48,605 nucleotides of DNA from an uncultured Prevotella sp. (GTDB taxonomy: Bacteria; Bacteroidota; Bacteroidia; Bacteroidales; Bacteroidaceae), in assembly GCA_905211345.1 (NCBI GenBank), contig CAJMAO010000006.1:1-48605 (forward strand). The letters run 5' to 3'. Shown piece after piece: positions 18,059 to 27,473 of this stretch. Position 1 is the stretch's first letter; each line of letters starts with the position of its first letter. Under the pieces are notes generated by a model. It was not told the origin of the DNA, made no database searches, and saw only the letters and a program-made list of their open reading frames with translations. Position numbers and translations under genes: made by a program.

Positions 18059-18082
18059 GGAATATATTGTTAAGCGATAATC

Positions 18083-18126
18083 CGGGGCATTGGCTTTATT
18101 ATGGCTGATGTCCCGAACTTTTTTAT
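18083..18126 (+). terminator. Probable terminator of the fimbrillin-like gene
   Basis: CGGGGCAT pairs with ATGTCCCG (one G-U pair) across a 17-base loop, followed by AACTTTTTT. Confidence 0.6.
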
Positions 18127-18202
18127 TCATCGTCGTCTTATATAATTGTCCTGTTTTTTGATTTTTTAATGAAAAAAATCACCCCCCCAATAGATTTTTC
18201 AG

Positions 18203-18210
18203 TATTTTTG
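18203..18210 (+). promoter_or_regulatory. Putative -7 box of the pectinesterase gene
   Basis: TATTTTTG, 78 bases before the ATG. A run of seven C (18182-18188) lies where the -33 element or spacer would be. Confidence 0.4.
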
Positions 18211-18288
18211 CATCAGCCAAGGTGTATGGCGCTTGAAATGACGATACTAATTACTAATAACAAATTAAAAACCTTTTAAATTACAAAG

Positions 18289-21111
18289 ATGAGAAAACAT
18301 TTATTCAGATGGGGCTTATTGTGCTTCGTCGTTCTTGTCGCTTGTGTTGCTAGGGCGCAAGAACCAAACATTCAAGAGAAAGAGCTTTATTCCACCGACT
18401 TTTCCGGTTATCCGTCCTACAGTGCTGCAGACGGCGACCAGACCGTGATGCAGACCAAGACGATGTACAGCCACGAAGACCTTGTTGTCAGCGAACACAA
18501 CTGTGATGTGTCCGGAAATTACCAAGATGTAATCGCCGAAAACAAATGGGCAGAACTGGAGCCATACCATAGCGGAGGCGTAATAGGCGCCGAGAAGAAC
18601 GTCGGCTCGGAGATTTACATCTCGAAGTTGAAATCCATTACAAAAGTTTCGTTCGTCCACGGCACTACCGGCAGCAATCGCGGCTGGTCTCTTTGGGCCA
18701 AGGGCGACGGCGATGCCGACTGGGTGCAGCTCACCACGAGCTACGCCGACAACAACCCTACGAGGATTTACTGCGAAGTAAACAATGTAGTTGTAAACCG
18801 TACAAACTGCGAACTTAAGTTCACCAACCTTAGCGACGGCAACTACGCATACCTGCTTAACCTCCGGATTTCAGGCGAAGTAGATATGTCGTTATACCCG
18901 GCCCTAGGCTCGTTCATGTACAACGGCACAACATATACAGCCGCAGAGGAGTTCACCGAGACAAGTCCTAACGTTTATGAAATGACAATCGAACTGTTCG
19001 AGGACGAGCCGATGCCTACCGACGGCGCGATAACCAATGTGACTGTTGACAACGGCGATTGGGACGGCAAAATCACTTACACTACGAATGTTGACGGTTC
19101 CGTTACAGCATCATTGGTTGTAACGCTCGGCAGCGAGAGCGTTACATACAAGATAAACTTCGTGCGCAAACAGAAGTTCACCCTGACTTATTACAACACC
19201 GACGGCACTGTACTTGAAGCCACGCAGCAAGTTGAGAAAGACGCGAAGATAGGCATCCTACGCGGATACGACGGCGTGACCGTTGCCGACGGTAAGGCCA
19301 TGCGTGGTTGGTTCGTATCGGCTGACGGAGGCGAGAAATATACTACCGACTACGTTGTAACTTCAGACCTCAACCTCTATGCCGTGGCAACCGACATCGA
19401 GACCGGCTACGAGTCGCGTTATAAGTTTGACCTTACCGACCGCTATTTCTACGATGAAGACCACGAGGCTTTCAACTCAACTGGCTCTTTCCATGACACA
19501 ACACACGGCTGGGTGCTTAACAACGGTGACAAGGTTGACCTTCTCGTCGGTGGCAACGCCACTATCATGGTTTCAGTGTGCGCATACAGCGGTGATAACT
19601 CAACTTTGACCATTACCGGCGCAGACGGCAGCGAGGTCGCCACTGTCAATGCCAAAAACGCTACCGACGGCTACGTTGAGACAATCAACTACACAGGCGG
19701 AGCCGGCACCGTTACGCTTACGGCCAATGGCACGGCATACATCCACCAAATAACAGTGGCCAACACGGGCGACTACCCCATAGAGCCTAACGAGCAAGGA
19801 TATTACATCGTGAAGCCGGGCGACGGCGGCAGCTTGCTCAACACCCTCGACGTTGTAAACGCACTGCCCGCAAGCGAGGGACGTGCCTACATCTTCCTGT
19901 CCGACGGCACGTATGACCTCGGGCGCGAAGTGCTCACCCCGATTTCGCGCAGCAACATCTCGATAATAGGCCAAAGCATGGACAACACCATCATCGTGAA
20001 CGAAGCGCCGCAAGAGGGCATCGGCGTGTCAGCTACGTTCTTCATCGACAAAAACACGCAGAACACCTACATGCAAGACCTCACCCTCAAGAACGCTTAC
20101 GACTATTACAACATTCCGGGTGACGGCCGCGCCGTAGTAATACAGGACAAGGGCGACCGCACCATATTCAAGAACGTGCGCATGTTGTCTTACCAAGACA
20201 CGTATTATCCCAACAACAACGGGCAATATTACCTTGAAAACTCCGACATCCACGGCACGGTTGACTTCATCTGCGGCGAGGGCGACGTGTTCTTCAACAA
20301 CTGTACGCTTACGGTTGAGCCGCGCAGTTTAGGAGGTTCGGGCGAATGTACGATAACTGCCCCGTCGACCGATGTCAATGGCGGCAACAAGTGGGGCTAC
20401 GTGTTCAACAACTGTACGATAGACAACTTGGCTGAATCGTTCAACTTCGGCCGTGCGTGGAACAACAAGCCGCGCTGCGCATTCCTGAACACTACGATAA
20501 AGAACGACAAGCTCATCAAGAGCCGCTGGCGTCTTGAAGGCTTGAACAACAATATTCCCGACAAGTTCGTAGAGTACAACACGGTAAACGAGGAAGGCAC
20601 TGTCATCTCTCCGACCGAGAACAACATAACGTTCACGGGCGCAAGTGCCGAGGTGAACACCATCATCTCTGCCGACGAGGCCGCACGGTACACGGTTGAC
20701 AACGTGTTCCCCGACTGGACTCCCGACGAATACGCAGCACAAAAAGAACTCGGGCTGCTCAAGGCCGAAGGCACACACCTTACATGGGACGCCATTGACG
20801 GCGTTACGGCTTACGCAGTGTTCCTTAACGGCGGGTTCGTAACTATGACCTCGACCAACTCTTATGACATTACCGAGGGCGAAGCCGACGACTATACCGT
20901 GCGCGCCGCCAACGCCCACGGAGGCTTCGGCCGCCCGGCAAGCACTACTTATACGTCGGGCATCGACAGCGTTGAGGCCGATGGCGACGTGGTGAGCACG
21001 GCTTACTACAGCATACAGGGCTCTCGCGTAAGCAACGCTTACAAGGGCATTGTGATTAAGGTTGACATGATGGCCGACGGCACTGTGAAAACAACCAAAA
21101 TGATGAAGTAA
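18289..21111 (+). CDS. Secreted multidomain pectinesterase (CE8)
   Basis: 940 residues with a signal peptide ending near CVARAQ (residues 18-24). Residues about 30-200 are an N-terminal beta-rich module. Residues about 295-370 match an InlB/Listeria-Bacteroides repeat (FTLTYYNTDGTVLEATQQVE ... DLNLYAVA). The CE8 domain spans about 505-790 with YQDT (D637), GTVDF (D659) and GRAW (R722), the two catalytic aspartates and the arginine of pectin methylesterases. A fibronectin-like segment follows, and the end (YYSIQGSRVSNAYKGIVIKV) resembles Prevotella C-terminal sorting tails. It should remove methyl esters from homogalacturonan outside the cell. It is convergent with a GH3 enzyme; no SusC/SusD pair is nearby. 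Confidence 0.92.
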   Translation: MRKHLFRWGLLCFVVLVACVARAQEPNIQEKELYSTDFSGYPSYSAADGDQTVMQTKTMYSHEDLVVSEHNCDVSGNYQDVIAENKWAELEPYHSGGVIGAEKNVGSEIYISKLKSITKVSFVHGTTGSNRGWSLWAKGDGDADWVQLTTSYADNNPTRIYCEVNNVVVNRTNCELKFTNLSDGNYAYLLNLRISGEVDMSLYPALGSFMYNGTTYTAAEEFTETSPNVYEMTIELFEDEPMPTDGAITNVTVDNGDWDGKITYTTNVDGSVTASLVVTLGSESVTYKINFVRKQKFTLTYYNTDGTVLEATQQVEKDAKIGILRGYDGVTVADGKAMRGWFVSADGGEKYTTDYVVTSDLNLYAVATDIETGYESRYKFDLTDRYFYDEDHEAFNSTGSFHDTTHGWVLNNGDKVDLLVGGNATIMVSVCAYSGDNSTLTITGADGSEVATVNAKNATDGYVETINYTGGAGTVTLTANGTAYIHQITVANTGDYPIEPNEQGYYIVKPGDGGSLLNTLDVVNALPASEGRAYIFLSDGTYDLGREVLTPISRSNISIIGQSMDNTIIVNEAPQEGIGVSATFFIDKNTQNTYMQDLTLKNAYDYYNIPGDGRAVVIQDKGDRTIFKNVRMLSYQDTYYPNNNGQYYLENSDIHGTVDFICGEGDVFFNNCTLTVEPRSLGGSGECTITAPSTDVNGGNKWGYVFNNCTIDNLAESFNFGRAWNNKPRCAFLNTTIKNDKLIKSRWRLEGLNNNIPDKFVEYNTVNEEGTVISPTENNITFTGASAEVNTIISADEAARYTVDNVFPDWTPDEYAAQKELGLLKAEGTHLTWDAIDGVTAYAVFLNGGFVTMTSTNSYDITEGEADDYTVRAANAHGGFGRPASTTYTSGIDSVEADGDVVSTAYYSIQGSRVSNAYKGIVIKVDMMADGTVKTTKMMK

Positions 21112-21117
21112 TCAGGA

Positions 21118-21195
21118 AGATTAAGAATTAAGAATTAAGAATTAAGAGTTAAGAAAAAATGCCTTGCCGGTGATTTTCTTAACTCTTAATTCTTG
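21118..21195. repeat. TTAAGA-type inverted array; probable two-way terminator
   Basis: Perfect 21-bp arms (21137-21157 with 21174-21194) and a 16-base loop AATGCCTTGCCGGTGA. It lies between the convergent pectinesterase and GH3 genes, touching the latter's stop. Confidence 0.88.
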
Positions 21196-23772
21196 TCATA
21201 TTTCAACGCCGATAGTCTGCAAGTCTTTGTCGGCGCTCGACGTTCCTACCATTATCTCATACCGTCCGGGCTTCACGCGCATTGTGTTGCTCTCTTTGTC
21301 CCACCACTCGAAGCTGTCGCGGGGCAGTTTGATCGTGACGCTTTTTGTCTCTCCAGCTGTCAGTTCTACGCGCGTAAAACCGCGCAATGTCTTGTCTGGT
21401 CCGTCGGCATCGGCCGGATTGCGAAGGTATGCCTGCACCACTTCCGCCCCGTCGCGGTCGCCGGTATTGGTTACGTTTACGGTTACTTTGCCCGACGCTT
21501 TGTCGTAAACGGGCTTACCTACGGCGAACGTCGTGTAGCTCAGTCCGTAACCGAAGCGGAACAGCGGCTCGTCCTTGAAGTAGCGGTACGTGCGGTTTGT
21601 CATGCGGTATTCGTCAAAAGGCGGCAGCTGGCTGTCGTCCTTGTAGAATGTCACTGGCAGCTTGCCGCCCGGGTTGTAGTCGCCGAACAACACGTCGGCC
21701 ACGGCGTGTCCACCCTGTTCTCCCGGATACCATGCCTGTAGTATGGCATCGCATGTCTCTACTTCTGGCGTCAGTGCCACCGCGCTGCCGCTACAGTTTA
21801 CCAGCACCACCTTCTTGCCCGCCTCGTGCAGGGCTTTCAGTATGGCTCTTTGCACGGCCGGAAGCTCTATGCTCGTGCGGTCGCCGTTGTCGAAGCCAGG
21901 CTCCGTCACCTTGGCCTCCTCACGCTCAAGGTTGGGCGATATGCCGCCTACGAATATCACGGTCTCAACGTCTTTCGCCCTAGCCACGAGTTCGGCGGGC
22001 GTCACGCTGCGCACCGAGGCGATGTCGAAGTTGAGCGTCGCGCTGCCGTCAAGCTGCATGTAGTCTACCTGTATGTCGTACCTTTCACCTTTCTTTACGT
22101 TCATCTTGCGGTTAGAGTAATGCATCGCCTCCGACCTCCATCGTTCAGCCACGGTGTCGCCGTTTATTATCAGCCTGAAACCGTCGTCGTTCGTGTACGA
22201 GATGTCAAGCGTCTCGTCCTTCTCCGCTACGAACGTGCCGGTGAAACTGGCCGTGAAGTTCTCGAGGTTTACGCCCGGTGCGAACACTGTATTGCCACCG
22301 TTGTCGAAGCGCAGTCCCGCCGGATACACACCCTCATGCGCCGGCTTGCCCTCCATGCGGGTGTTGTTCCAGAAGCGCGCTGCCATGCCCTGCCGTCCGT
22401 CGGCCGTGCGCAGGCGTGGGAAAATGCTCTCGCTCTCTGTCGCGGTGGTTATCTCGCAAGCCTTCGAGTATGCCACCTTTGCGCCCAGTTTGCTCTCTAT
22501 GCCTTCGAGCACTGTCACCGAATGTGCAGGCTGCCCGAAGTATATGCCCCACAGCATCACGGAGTCGGCGGCGTTGGGGCCCATCACCATTATCTTGCCC
22601 GCGTCTTTTTTGAGCGGCAGGGTGTTGTTTCTGTTGTGCAGCAGCACCATCTGCTCGCGCGCCATCTGTAGCGCGAGGTCGCGGTGCTCCTTGCATGACA
22701 CCACGCTTTCAGGTATCCGCGTCCACTCCACAAGCGAGTCGGGGTCGAAGTCGCCGAGGTCGAACCGCGCCTCAAGCAGGCGCACCACGCTCGTGTCAAT
22801 CTGCGCCTCGGTTATCTCGCCTGCCTCCACCGCCTCGGGCAGCCGCGCGTAGTTGCCGCCGCACTCAACGTCGGTGCCGCTCACCACGGCCTTCGCCGAG
22901 GCCGAGGCCGCATCCTTTGACACGCCGTGACGGCCTGGCTGCCAGAAGTCGTTAATAGCTCCGCAGTCGCTCACCACAAGCCCCTTGAAGCCCCATTCGT
23001 CGCGCAATATCTGTTGCAGCAGGCGGTTGCTGCCGCAGCACGGGTCGCCGTCTATGCGCTGGTATGCGCACATCACTTCCTTCACCCCGCCTTCCTGCAC
23101 AAGCGTCTTGAACGCCGGCAGGTATGTTTCCCATAAATCCCTAGCGGGCAGGTTTTCTATGTTAAAGCTGTGGCGCGTCTTCTCCGGGCCGCTGTGCACC
23201 GCGAAATGTTTTGCGCAGGCGTACAGCTTGGCGTACCGGCTGTCGTCGGGACCTTGCAGCCCGCGCACCACGGCCAGCCCCATGCGTGCGTTCATGTACG
23301 GGTCTTCGCCGTATGTCTCTTGTCCGCGGCCCCACCGCGGGTCGCGGAAGATGTTGATGTTGGGCGTCCAGAACGACAGGCCTTGGTATGTGGCCGTACC
23401 TTCGCCGCGGCGGCGCATGGCCGTGTTCTTTGCCCTTGCCTCGTCGCTGACGGCCGTGAACACACGTTCCACGAGCTCGTCGTCAAACGATGCCGCCATG
23501 CCTATGCACGAGGGGAACACTGTGCTCAGGCCGTTGCGCCCCACTCCGTGCAGGGCTTCGCTCCACCAAGCGAACGCCGGAACCCCCAGCCGGGGTATGG
23601 CTTTCGAGTTGTTCATCATCACCCTAGCCTTTTCTTCCAGCGTCATGCGCTTGCACAGGTCCTCGGCGCGTTGCCGCGGTGTCAGCTCAGGGTTTTGGTA
23701 AGGCAGTTTTTGGGCGTTTGCTACTGTTGCGCAGGCAAAGGCCACAATCATCAGTTTTGTCCTTTTTTTCAT
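21196..23772 (-). CDS. Glycoside hydrolase family 3 beta-glycosidase with PA14 insert
   Basis: 858 residues from the ATG at 23772, where a signal peptide (MKKRTKLMIVAFACATVANAQ) begins; an ATG 12 codons upstream is possible but breaks the signal. The N-terminal barrel has FWTPNINIFRDPRWGRGQE and the nucleophile motif GLVVSDCGAIND (Asp269). SDCGA is common in the xylosidase/glucosidase branch that carries PA14. A PA14 domain sits in the C-terminal half (about residues 470-600), then ISPNLEREE with the likely acid/base Glu, and a C-terminal fibronectin III-like domain. It should release terminal beta-linked sugars, xylose or glucose, in the periplasm or outside. Substrate cannot be fixed from sequence. 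Confidence 0.93.
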   Translation of the reverse strand: MKKRTKLMIVAFACATVANAQKLPYQNPELTPRQRAEDLCKRMTLEEKARVMMNNSKAIPRLGVPAFAWWSEALHGVGRNGLSTVFPSCIGMAASFDDELVERVFTAVSDEARAKNTAMRRRGEGTATYQGLSFWTPNINIFRDPRWGRGQETYGEDPYMNARMGLAVVRGLQGPDDSRYAKLYACAKHFAVHSGPEKTRHSFNIENLPARDLWETYLPAFKTLVQEGGVKEVMCAYQRIDGDPCCGSNRLLQQILRDEWGFKGLVVSDCGAINDFWQPGRHGVSKDAASASAKAVVSGTDVECGGNYARLPEAVEAGEITEAQIDTSVVRLLEARFDLGDFDPDSLVEWTRIPESVVSCKEHRDLALQMAREQMVLLHNRNNTLPLKKDAGKIMVMGPNAADSVMLWGIYFGQPAHSVTVLEGIESKLGAKVAYSKACEITTATESESIFPRLRTADGRQGMAARFWNNTRMEGKPAHEGVYPAGLRFDNGGNTVFAPGVNLENFTASFTGTFVAEKDETLDISYTNDDGFRLIINGDTVAERWRSEAMHYSNRKMNVKKGERYDIQVDYMQLDGSATLNFDIASVRSVTPAELVARAKDVETVIFVGGISPNLEREEAKVTEPGFDNGDRTSIELPAVQRAILKALHEAGKKVVLVNCSGSAVALTPEVETCDAILQAWYPGEQGGHAVADVLFGDYNPGGKLPVTFYKDDSQLPPFDEYRMTNRTYRYFKDEPLFRFGYGLSYTTFAVGKPVYDKASGKVTVNVTNTGDRDGAEVVQAYLRNPADADGPDKTLRGFTRVELTAGETKSVTIKLPRDSFEWWDKESNTMRVKPGRYEIMVGTSSADKDLQTIGVEI

Positions 23773-23910
23773 AAGTTCAGGTAAATTGTTGTTATTAGAT
23801 ACAGACATTCTGTAATATTATGATAACGTGCCTTTCACTTGTTTGGTATGTCATAGTGAAAATATTATACGGCAGTGGTTGACATCCGGTTGTGCCGTAT
23901 CAAAAATCCA

Positions 23911-24006
23911 AGGTTGCGAAACATGGCCTTTCGTCTTGCAAAAGGTGGCATATTGCAGGCTGAAAGGCCATGTTTTGCAAGGCGAAAAGCCGTATATTGC
24001 GATGCC
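23911..24006. repeat. GGCC-type mosaic palindromic repeat, copy C
   Basis: Units CGAAACATGGCCTTTCG and TGAAAGGCCATGTTTTGCA are mirror images about 45 bases apart, with AAAAGGTGGCATATTGCA and GGCGAAAAGCCGTATATTG between and after. It lies in the roughly 400-base space between the divergent GH3 and rlmN genes. Apart from the rlmN -7 box, nothing else was recognised there. Confidence 0.8.
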
Positions 24007-24135
24007 GCCGGTAATCTGTTGATATTCAAGGTGTTGCGCCTGTGTCAAAAATCCGTGTCTGTCGCCGTTGCCGGCGGCGGTAAATAAAAAGCGTGTTTAT
24101 TGGCGGCTTAGGCTCGTTAAACGGGAAATTTTCGC

Positions 24136-24143
24136 TATATTTG
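24136..24143 (+). promoter_or_regulatory. Putative -7 box of the rlmN operon
   Basis: TATATTTG, giving a leader of about 20 bases before the ATG at 24169. This argues against the upstream TTG start at 24148. Confidence 0.5.
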
Positions 24144-24168
24144 CAGCTTGAATAATTGCAAATTGCAG

Positions 24169-25203
24169 ATGGAGCATAGCATGGAACCGCTGTTGGGCAT
24201 GTCGCTCGCCGAGCTGAAAGACGCGGCAAAGTCGCTGGGCATGCCCGCGTTTACGGGCGGTCAGATAGCCAAGTGGCTTTACGTTAAGCACGCTGGCTCG
24301 ATAGACGACATGACCGACATATCGAAAGCCAACCGCGAGAAGCTGAAAGAGCGCTACATGATAGGCGCAATGCCCCCGGCCGACAGCCAGCGTTCGGTTG
24401 ACGGCACGGTGAAATACCTCTTTCCTACGGCCTCGGGAAAGTATGTCGAGACGGTCTACATACCCGACAACGACCGCGCCACGCTGTGCGTGTCGTCGCA
24501 GGTGGGGTGCAAGATGAACTGCCTGTTCTGCCAGACCGGCAAGCAGGGGTTCGAGGGCAACCTGACCGCAGCCGACATCCTGAACCAGATATATTCGCTG
24601 CCCGAGCGCGACACGCTGACCAACATCGTTTTCATGGGACAGGGAGAGCCTATGGACAATCTTGACAACGTGCTCAAGGCTACCGCCGCTTTGACCGCTC
24701 CATGGGGCTGGGCGTGGAGTCCGCGCCGCATCACCGTCAGCAGCGTGGGCGTGAAGAACAAGCTGAAGCGTTTCATAGAGGAGAGCGAGTGCCACGTGGC
24801 CGTAAGCCTTCACTCGCCCATACACGAGCAGCGCGCCATGCTGATGCCGGCCGAGCGGGCCATGCCTATAGCCGACGTGGTGGAGATGTTGCGCTGTTAC
24901 GACTTCAGCCACCAGCGCCGCCTGTCGTTTGAATACATCGTGTTCGGCGGCCTGAACGATTCTACCACATACGCGAAAGAGATAGTAAAGCTGCTCAGGG
25001 GGCTTGACTGCCGCGTCAACCTGATACGGTTCCACCAAATACCGGGCGTCAACCTGCACGGAGCCGACGAGGCGCGCATGGAGGCTTTGCGCGATTACCT
25101 GACAGCTCACGGCATATTCACCACCATACGCGCCAGCCGCGGGCAGGACATTTATGCCGCCTGCGGCCTGTTGAGCACGGCCAAGAAAGGGGGCGGGCTC
25201 TGA
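24169..25203 (+). CDS. rlmN: Dual-specificity RNA methyltransferase RlmN
   Basis: 344 residues. The radical-SAM cluster motif CKMNCLFC (CxxxCxxC) lies in the second quarter, followed by GQGEPMDN and, further on, SLHSPIHEQRAMLMP. The second catalytic cysteine is in the C-terminal DIYAACGLLS. RlmN adds the C2 methyl to A2503 of 23S rRNA and A37 of some tRNAs, via a methyl-cysteine intermediate and a 4Fe-4S cluster. It heads a tight operon: the DUF4837 gene starts 3 bases after its stop and pdxA follows. Confidence 0.96.
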   Translation: MEHSMEPLLGMSLAELKDAAKSLGMPAFTGGQIAKWLYVKHAGSIDDMTDISKANREKLKERYMIGAMPPADSQRSVDGTVKYLFPTASGKYVETVYIPDNDRATLCVSSQVGCKMNCLFCQTGKQGFEGNLTAADILNQIYSLPERDTLTNIVFMGQGEPMDNLDNVLKATAALTAPWGWAWSPRRITVSSVGVKNKLKRFIEESECHVAVSLHSPIHEQRAMLMPAERAMPIADVVEMLRCYDFSHQRRLSFEYIVFGGLNDSTTYAKEIVKLLRGLDCRVNLIRFHQIPGVNLHGADEARMEALRDYLTAHGIFTTIRASRGQDIYAACGLLSTAKKGGGL

Positions 25204-25206
25204 CGC

Positions 25207-26172
25207 ATGAGGTGGCTTGTGGCGTGCTTGTTATGCGTGGCCGCGGCGTTATGTTCGTGCGACGGTGGAAATTCCGTCTTGCCGAAAAGCGGCGGGCGGC
25301 CATACGAAGTGCTGATAGTGTCGGGCGGCGACGGATATGCGGCAAGGATGTTGGGAAACGAACTTGGGAACGACGCACGTGGACTGCCGCAACGCGAGCC
25401 TATGTTCGACGTGTCGCTGACTGACAGCGCGCGCTTCAACCCTGTCGCAAGACTGGCGCGCAACATCGTCATTACAAGCGTTGACGCTGATTTATTTACG
25501 ACGGTTCGCGTAAGATACGAGAAAAACGTATGGGCAAAGCCGCAGATGGTGGTTTACGTCAACGCCCCGTCGGATGTTGAACTGTGCCGGTCAATGCCAG
25601 CCGTGGCGCGTCAGGTGGCGGGTTTGTTGACCCGTGCTGAGATGAACGCCGAGATAGCAAACCTTAATGCAGGAAGCAATAAGAACGCCTCTGTCACGGT
25701 GAGAAACATGTTCGGCTATGACATCAAGATACCGGCCGACATGAAATCAAGCAAGCGTGGCGCGCGTTTCGTATGGTTTTCCAACAACGCCGCGGGCGGA
25801 ATGAGGAACATCTGCGTGTACTCTTACCCCGGCGACAGCCTCGACCCGGAACGCGCTTTGGCCGTAAGAGACAGCGTGATGCGTGCCAACATACCCGGCG
25901 AACGCCCCGGAATGTACATGCGGACGGCGCAAGGCACGGTAGACTTCGCCCGGCAAAAGGAGAAGGGACGCACGCTTATGACAGGCCGCGGCCTGTGGGA
26001 GATGCACGGCGATGCCATGGGCGGCCCGTTCGTGGCGCATTGGACAGTGGACACGCAGGCGCATGAAATAGTGGTGGCCGAGGCGTTCGTGTATGCTCCG
26101 GAGATGAAGAAGCGCAACCTTTTGCGACGGACGGAAGCCGCGCTATACACGCTTAAGAAAGTGAGAAAATGA
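25207..26172 (+). CDS. DUF4837 family lipoprotein
   Basis: 321 residues. The N-terminal signal MRWLVACLLCVAAALCSC gives a lipobox with Cys18 as the likely anchor. The body matches the DUF4837 pattern as I know it: GGRPYEVLIVSGG near the start, ARNIVITSVD, FGYDIKIPADM, an FVWFSNNAAGGMRNICVYSYP strand and the C-terminal RGLWEMHGDAMGGPFVAHW. The function is unknown. It begins 3 bases after rlmN and precedes pdxA, an order I recall from several Bacteroidales genomes, so it is probably cotranscribed. Nothing suggests a direct part in B6 synthesis or rRNA methylation. Confidence 0.87.
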   Translation: MRWLVACLLCVAAALCSCDGGNSVLPKSGGRPYEVLIVSGGDGYAARMLGNELGNDARGLPQREPMFDVSLTDSARFNPVARLARNIVITSVDADLFTTVRVRYEKNVWAKPQMVVYVNAPSDVELCRSMPAVARQVAGLLTRAEMNAEIANLNAGSNKNASVTVRNMFGYDIKIPADMKSSKRGARFVWFSNNAAGGMRNICVYSYPGDSLDPERALAVRDSVMRANIPGERPGMYMRTAQGTVDFARQKEKGRTLMTGRGLWEMHGDAMGGPFVAHWTVDTQAHEIVVAEAFVYAPEMKKRNLLRRTEAALYTLKKVRK

Positions 26173-26263
26173 GAATGTGGAAAACAGGGAAGATGAACAG
26201 ACGCATAGCTTCATTCTTTTTGACGCTCCACGCCTCTTTAAAAATACAAAAAACAACAATTAT

Positions 26264-27370
26264 ATGGAAAACAGAAAAATACGCGTGGCGATAACCCACG
26301 GCGACACCAACGGCGTAGGCTACGAGGTGATATTCAAGACTTTCGCAGAACCGGCGATGCTGGATATATGCACACCGATTATCTACGGTTCGCCGAAGGT
26401 GGCCGCTTACCATCGCAACGCCCTTGGCATACAGGCCAATTTCACAATCATCAACTCGGCCGAAGAAGCCCATAACGGCAAACTGAACCTGCTGCCAACG
26501 TTTGACGAGGAAGTGAAGGTTGAGCTTGGCAATTCCTCAAAAGAAGCCGGGGCGGCCGCGCTGAAGGCTTTGGAGCGCGCAATGGAAGACTACAGGAACG
26601 GCCTGTTCGACGTACTTGTAACAGCTCCAATCAATAAGAACAGTATACAGGGTGACGGTTTCCATTTCTGCGGGCACACTGAATATCTTGAAGAACGTGC
26701 GGGTGAAGGCAAGAAATCGCTGATGATACTGCTCAACGAGGTTATGCGTGTGGCCTTGGTGACCACCCACCTGCCAATAAAAGACGTTGCCAAGGCCGTG
26801 ACGAAAGAGCGTATTGTGGAAAAAGCGACGATATTCAACGAGTCGCTGAAGCGTGATTTCCGCATATCTAATCCACGTATCGCAGTGTTGGCACTAAACC
26901 CCCACGCAGGCGATGCCGGTCTGCTGGGAGCCGAAGAACAGGATATTATCATGCCGGCGGTAAAGGAATTGTCTGACAACGGCATCCGTGCGTTCGGCCC
27001 TTACGCTGCCGACGGTTTCTTCGCACGTGGCGGTTACGAGGCGTTTGACGGCGTGTTGGCCATGTATCACGACCAAGGACTGGCTCCGTTTAAGGCTCTC
27101 GACCGTGGCGACGGCGTAAACTTCACAGCCGGACTACCGATAGTGCGCACCTCGCCCGACCATGGTACGGCATACGAGATAGCCGGAAAGAACAAGGCTG
27201 ACGAGCGTTCGTTCCGCCAAGCCGTGTATCTTGCCATTGACGTGTTCCGCAACCGTGCCGAGTATGACGGACCTTTTGCCAATCCATTGGAAAAATTGTA
27301 CCACGAAAAGCGCGACGACAGCGAAAAGATAAGATTTAATATGCCGAAGGCTAAAGGGAAAGATAATTGA
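26264..27370 (+). CDS. pdxA: 4-hydroxythreonine-4-phosphate dehydrogenase
   Basis: 368 residues from the ATG at 26264; a longer GTG frame lacks homology. The family pattern is complete: AITHGDTNGVGYEV at the N-terminus, LVTAPINKNSI, FCGHTEYLEE, LALNPHAGDAG and MYHDQGLAPFKAL. The three histidines in GHTE, PHAGD and YHDQG form the divalent metal site. PdxA oxidises 4-phosphohydroxy-threonine with NAD(P) and the product decarboxylates to the aminoacetone phosphate precursor of pyridoxine phosphate. It is third in the rlmN operon after a 91-base gap and is followed by a TTAAGA array. Confidence 0.95.
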   Translation: MENRKIRVAITHGDTNGVGYEVIFKTFAEPAMLDICTPIIYGSPKVAAYHRNALGIQANFTIINSAEEAHNGKLNLLPTFDEEVKVELGNSSKEAGAAALKALERAMEDYRNGLFDVLVTAPINKNSIQGDGFHFCGHTEYLEERAGEGKKSLMILLNEVMRVALVTTHLPIKDVAKAVTKERIVEKATIFNESLKRDFRISNPRIAVLALNPHAGDAGLLGAEEQDIIMPAVKELSDNGIRAFGPYAADGFFARGGYEAFDGVLAMYHDQGLAPFKALDRGDGVNFTAGLPIVRTSPDHGTAYEIAGKNKADERSFRQAVYLAIDVFRNRAEYDGPFANPLEKLYHEKRDDSEKIRFNMPKAKGKDN

Positions 27371-27456
27371 GAATTAAGGGTTAAGAGTTAAGAATTAAGA
27401 AAAATACCATCCGAAGCATACTTTCTTAATTCTTAACTCTTAACTTTTAATTCTTA
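27371..27456. repeat. TTAAGA-type inverted array
   Basis: Arms 27371-27402 and 27422-27453 pair over 32 bases with 2 mismatches; the inner 22 are perfect. The loop of 19 bases starts AAATACCATCCG. It lies between co-directional pdxA and the flippase-like gene. Confidence 0.88.
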
Positions 27457-27473
27457 GTTACATACAGTTTGAC

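Noticed and set aside
21826..22852. Several long plus-strand frames over the GH3 gene
   Set aside because: All are antisense to conserved GH3 sequence and show no domain or start signal.
24097..25110. Minus-strand open frame of 337 codons over rlmN
   Set aside because: Antisense to an unmistakable RlmN; composition is typical of a shadow frame.
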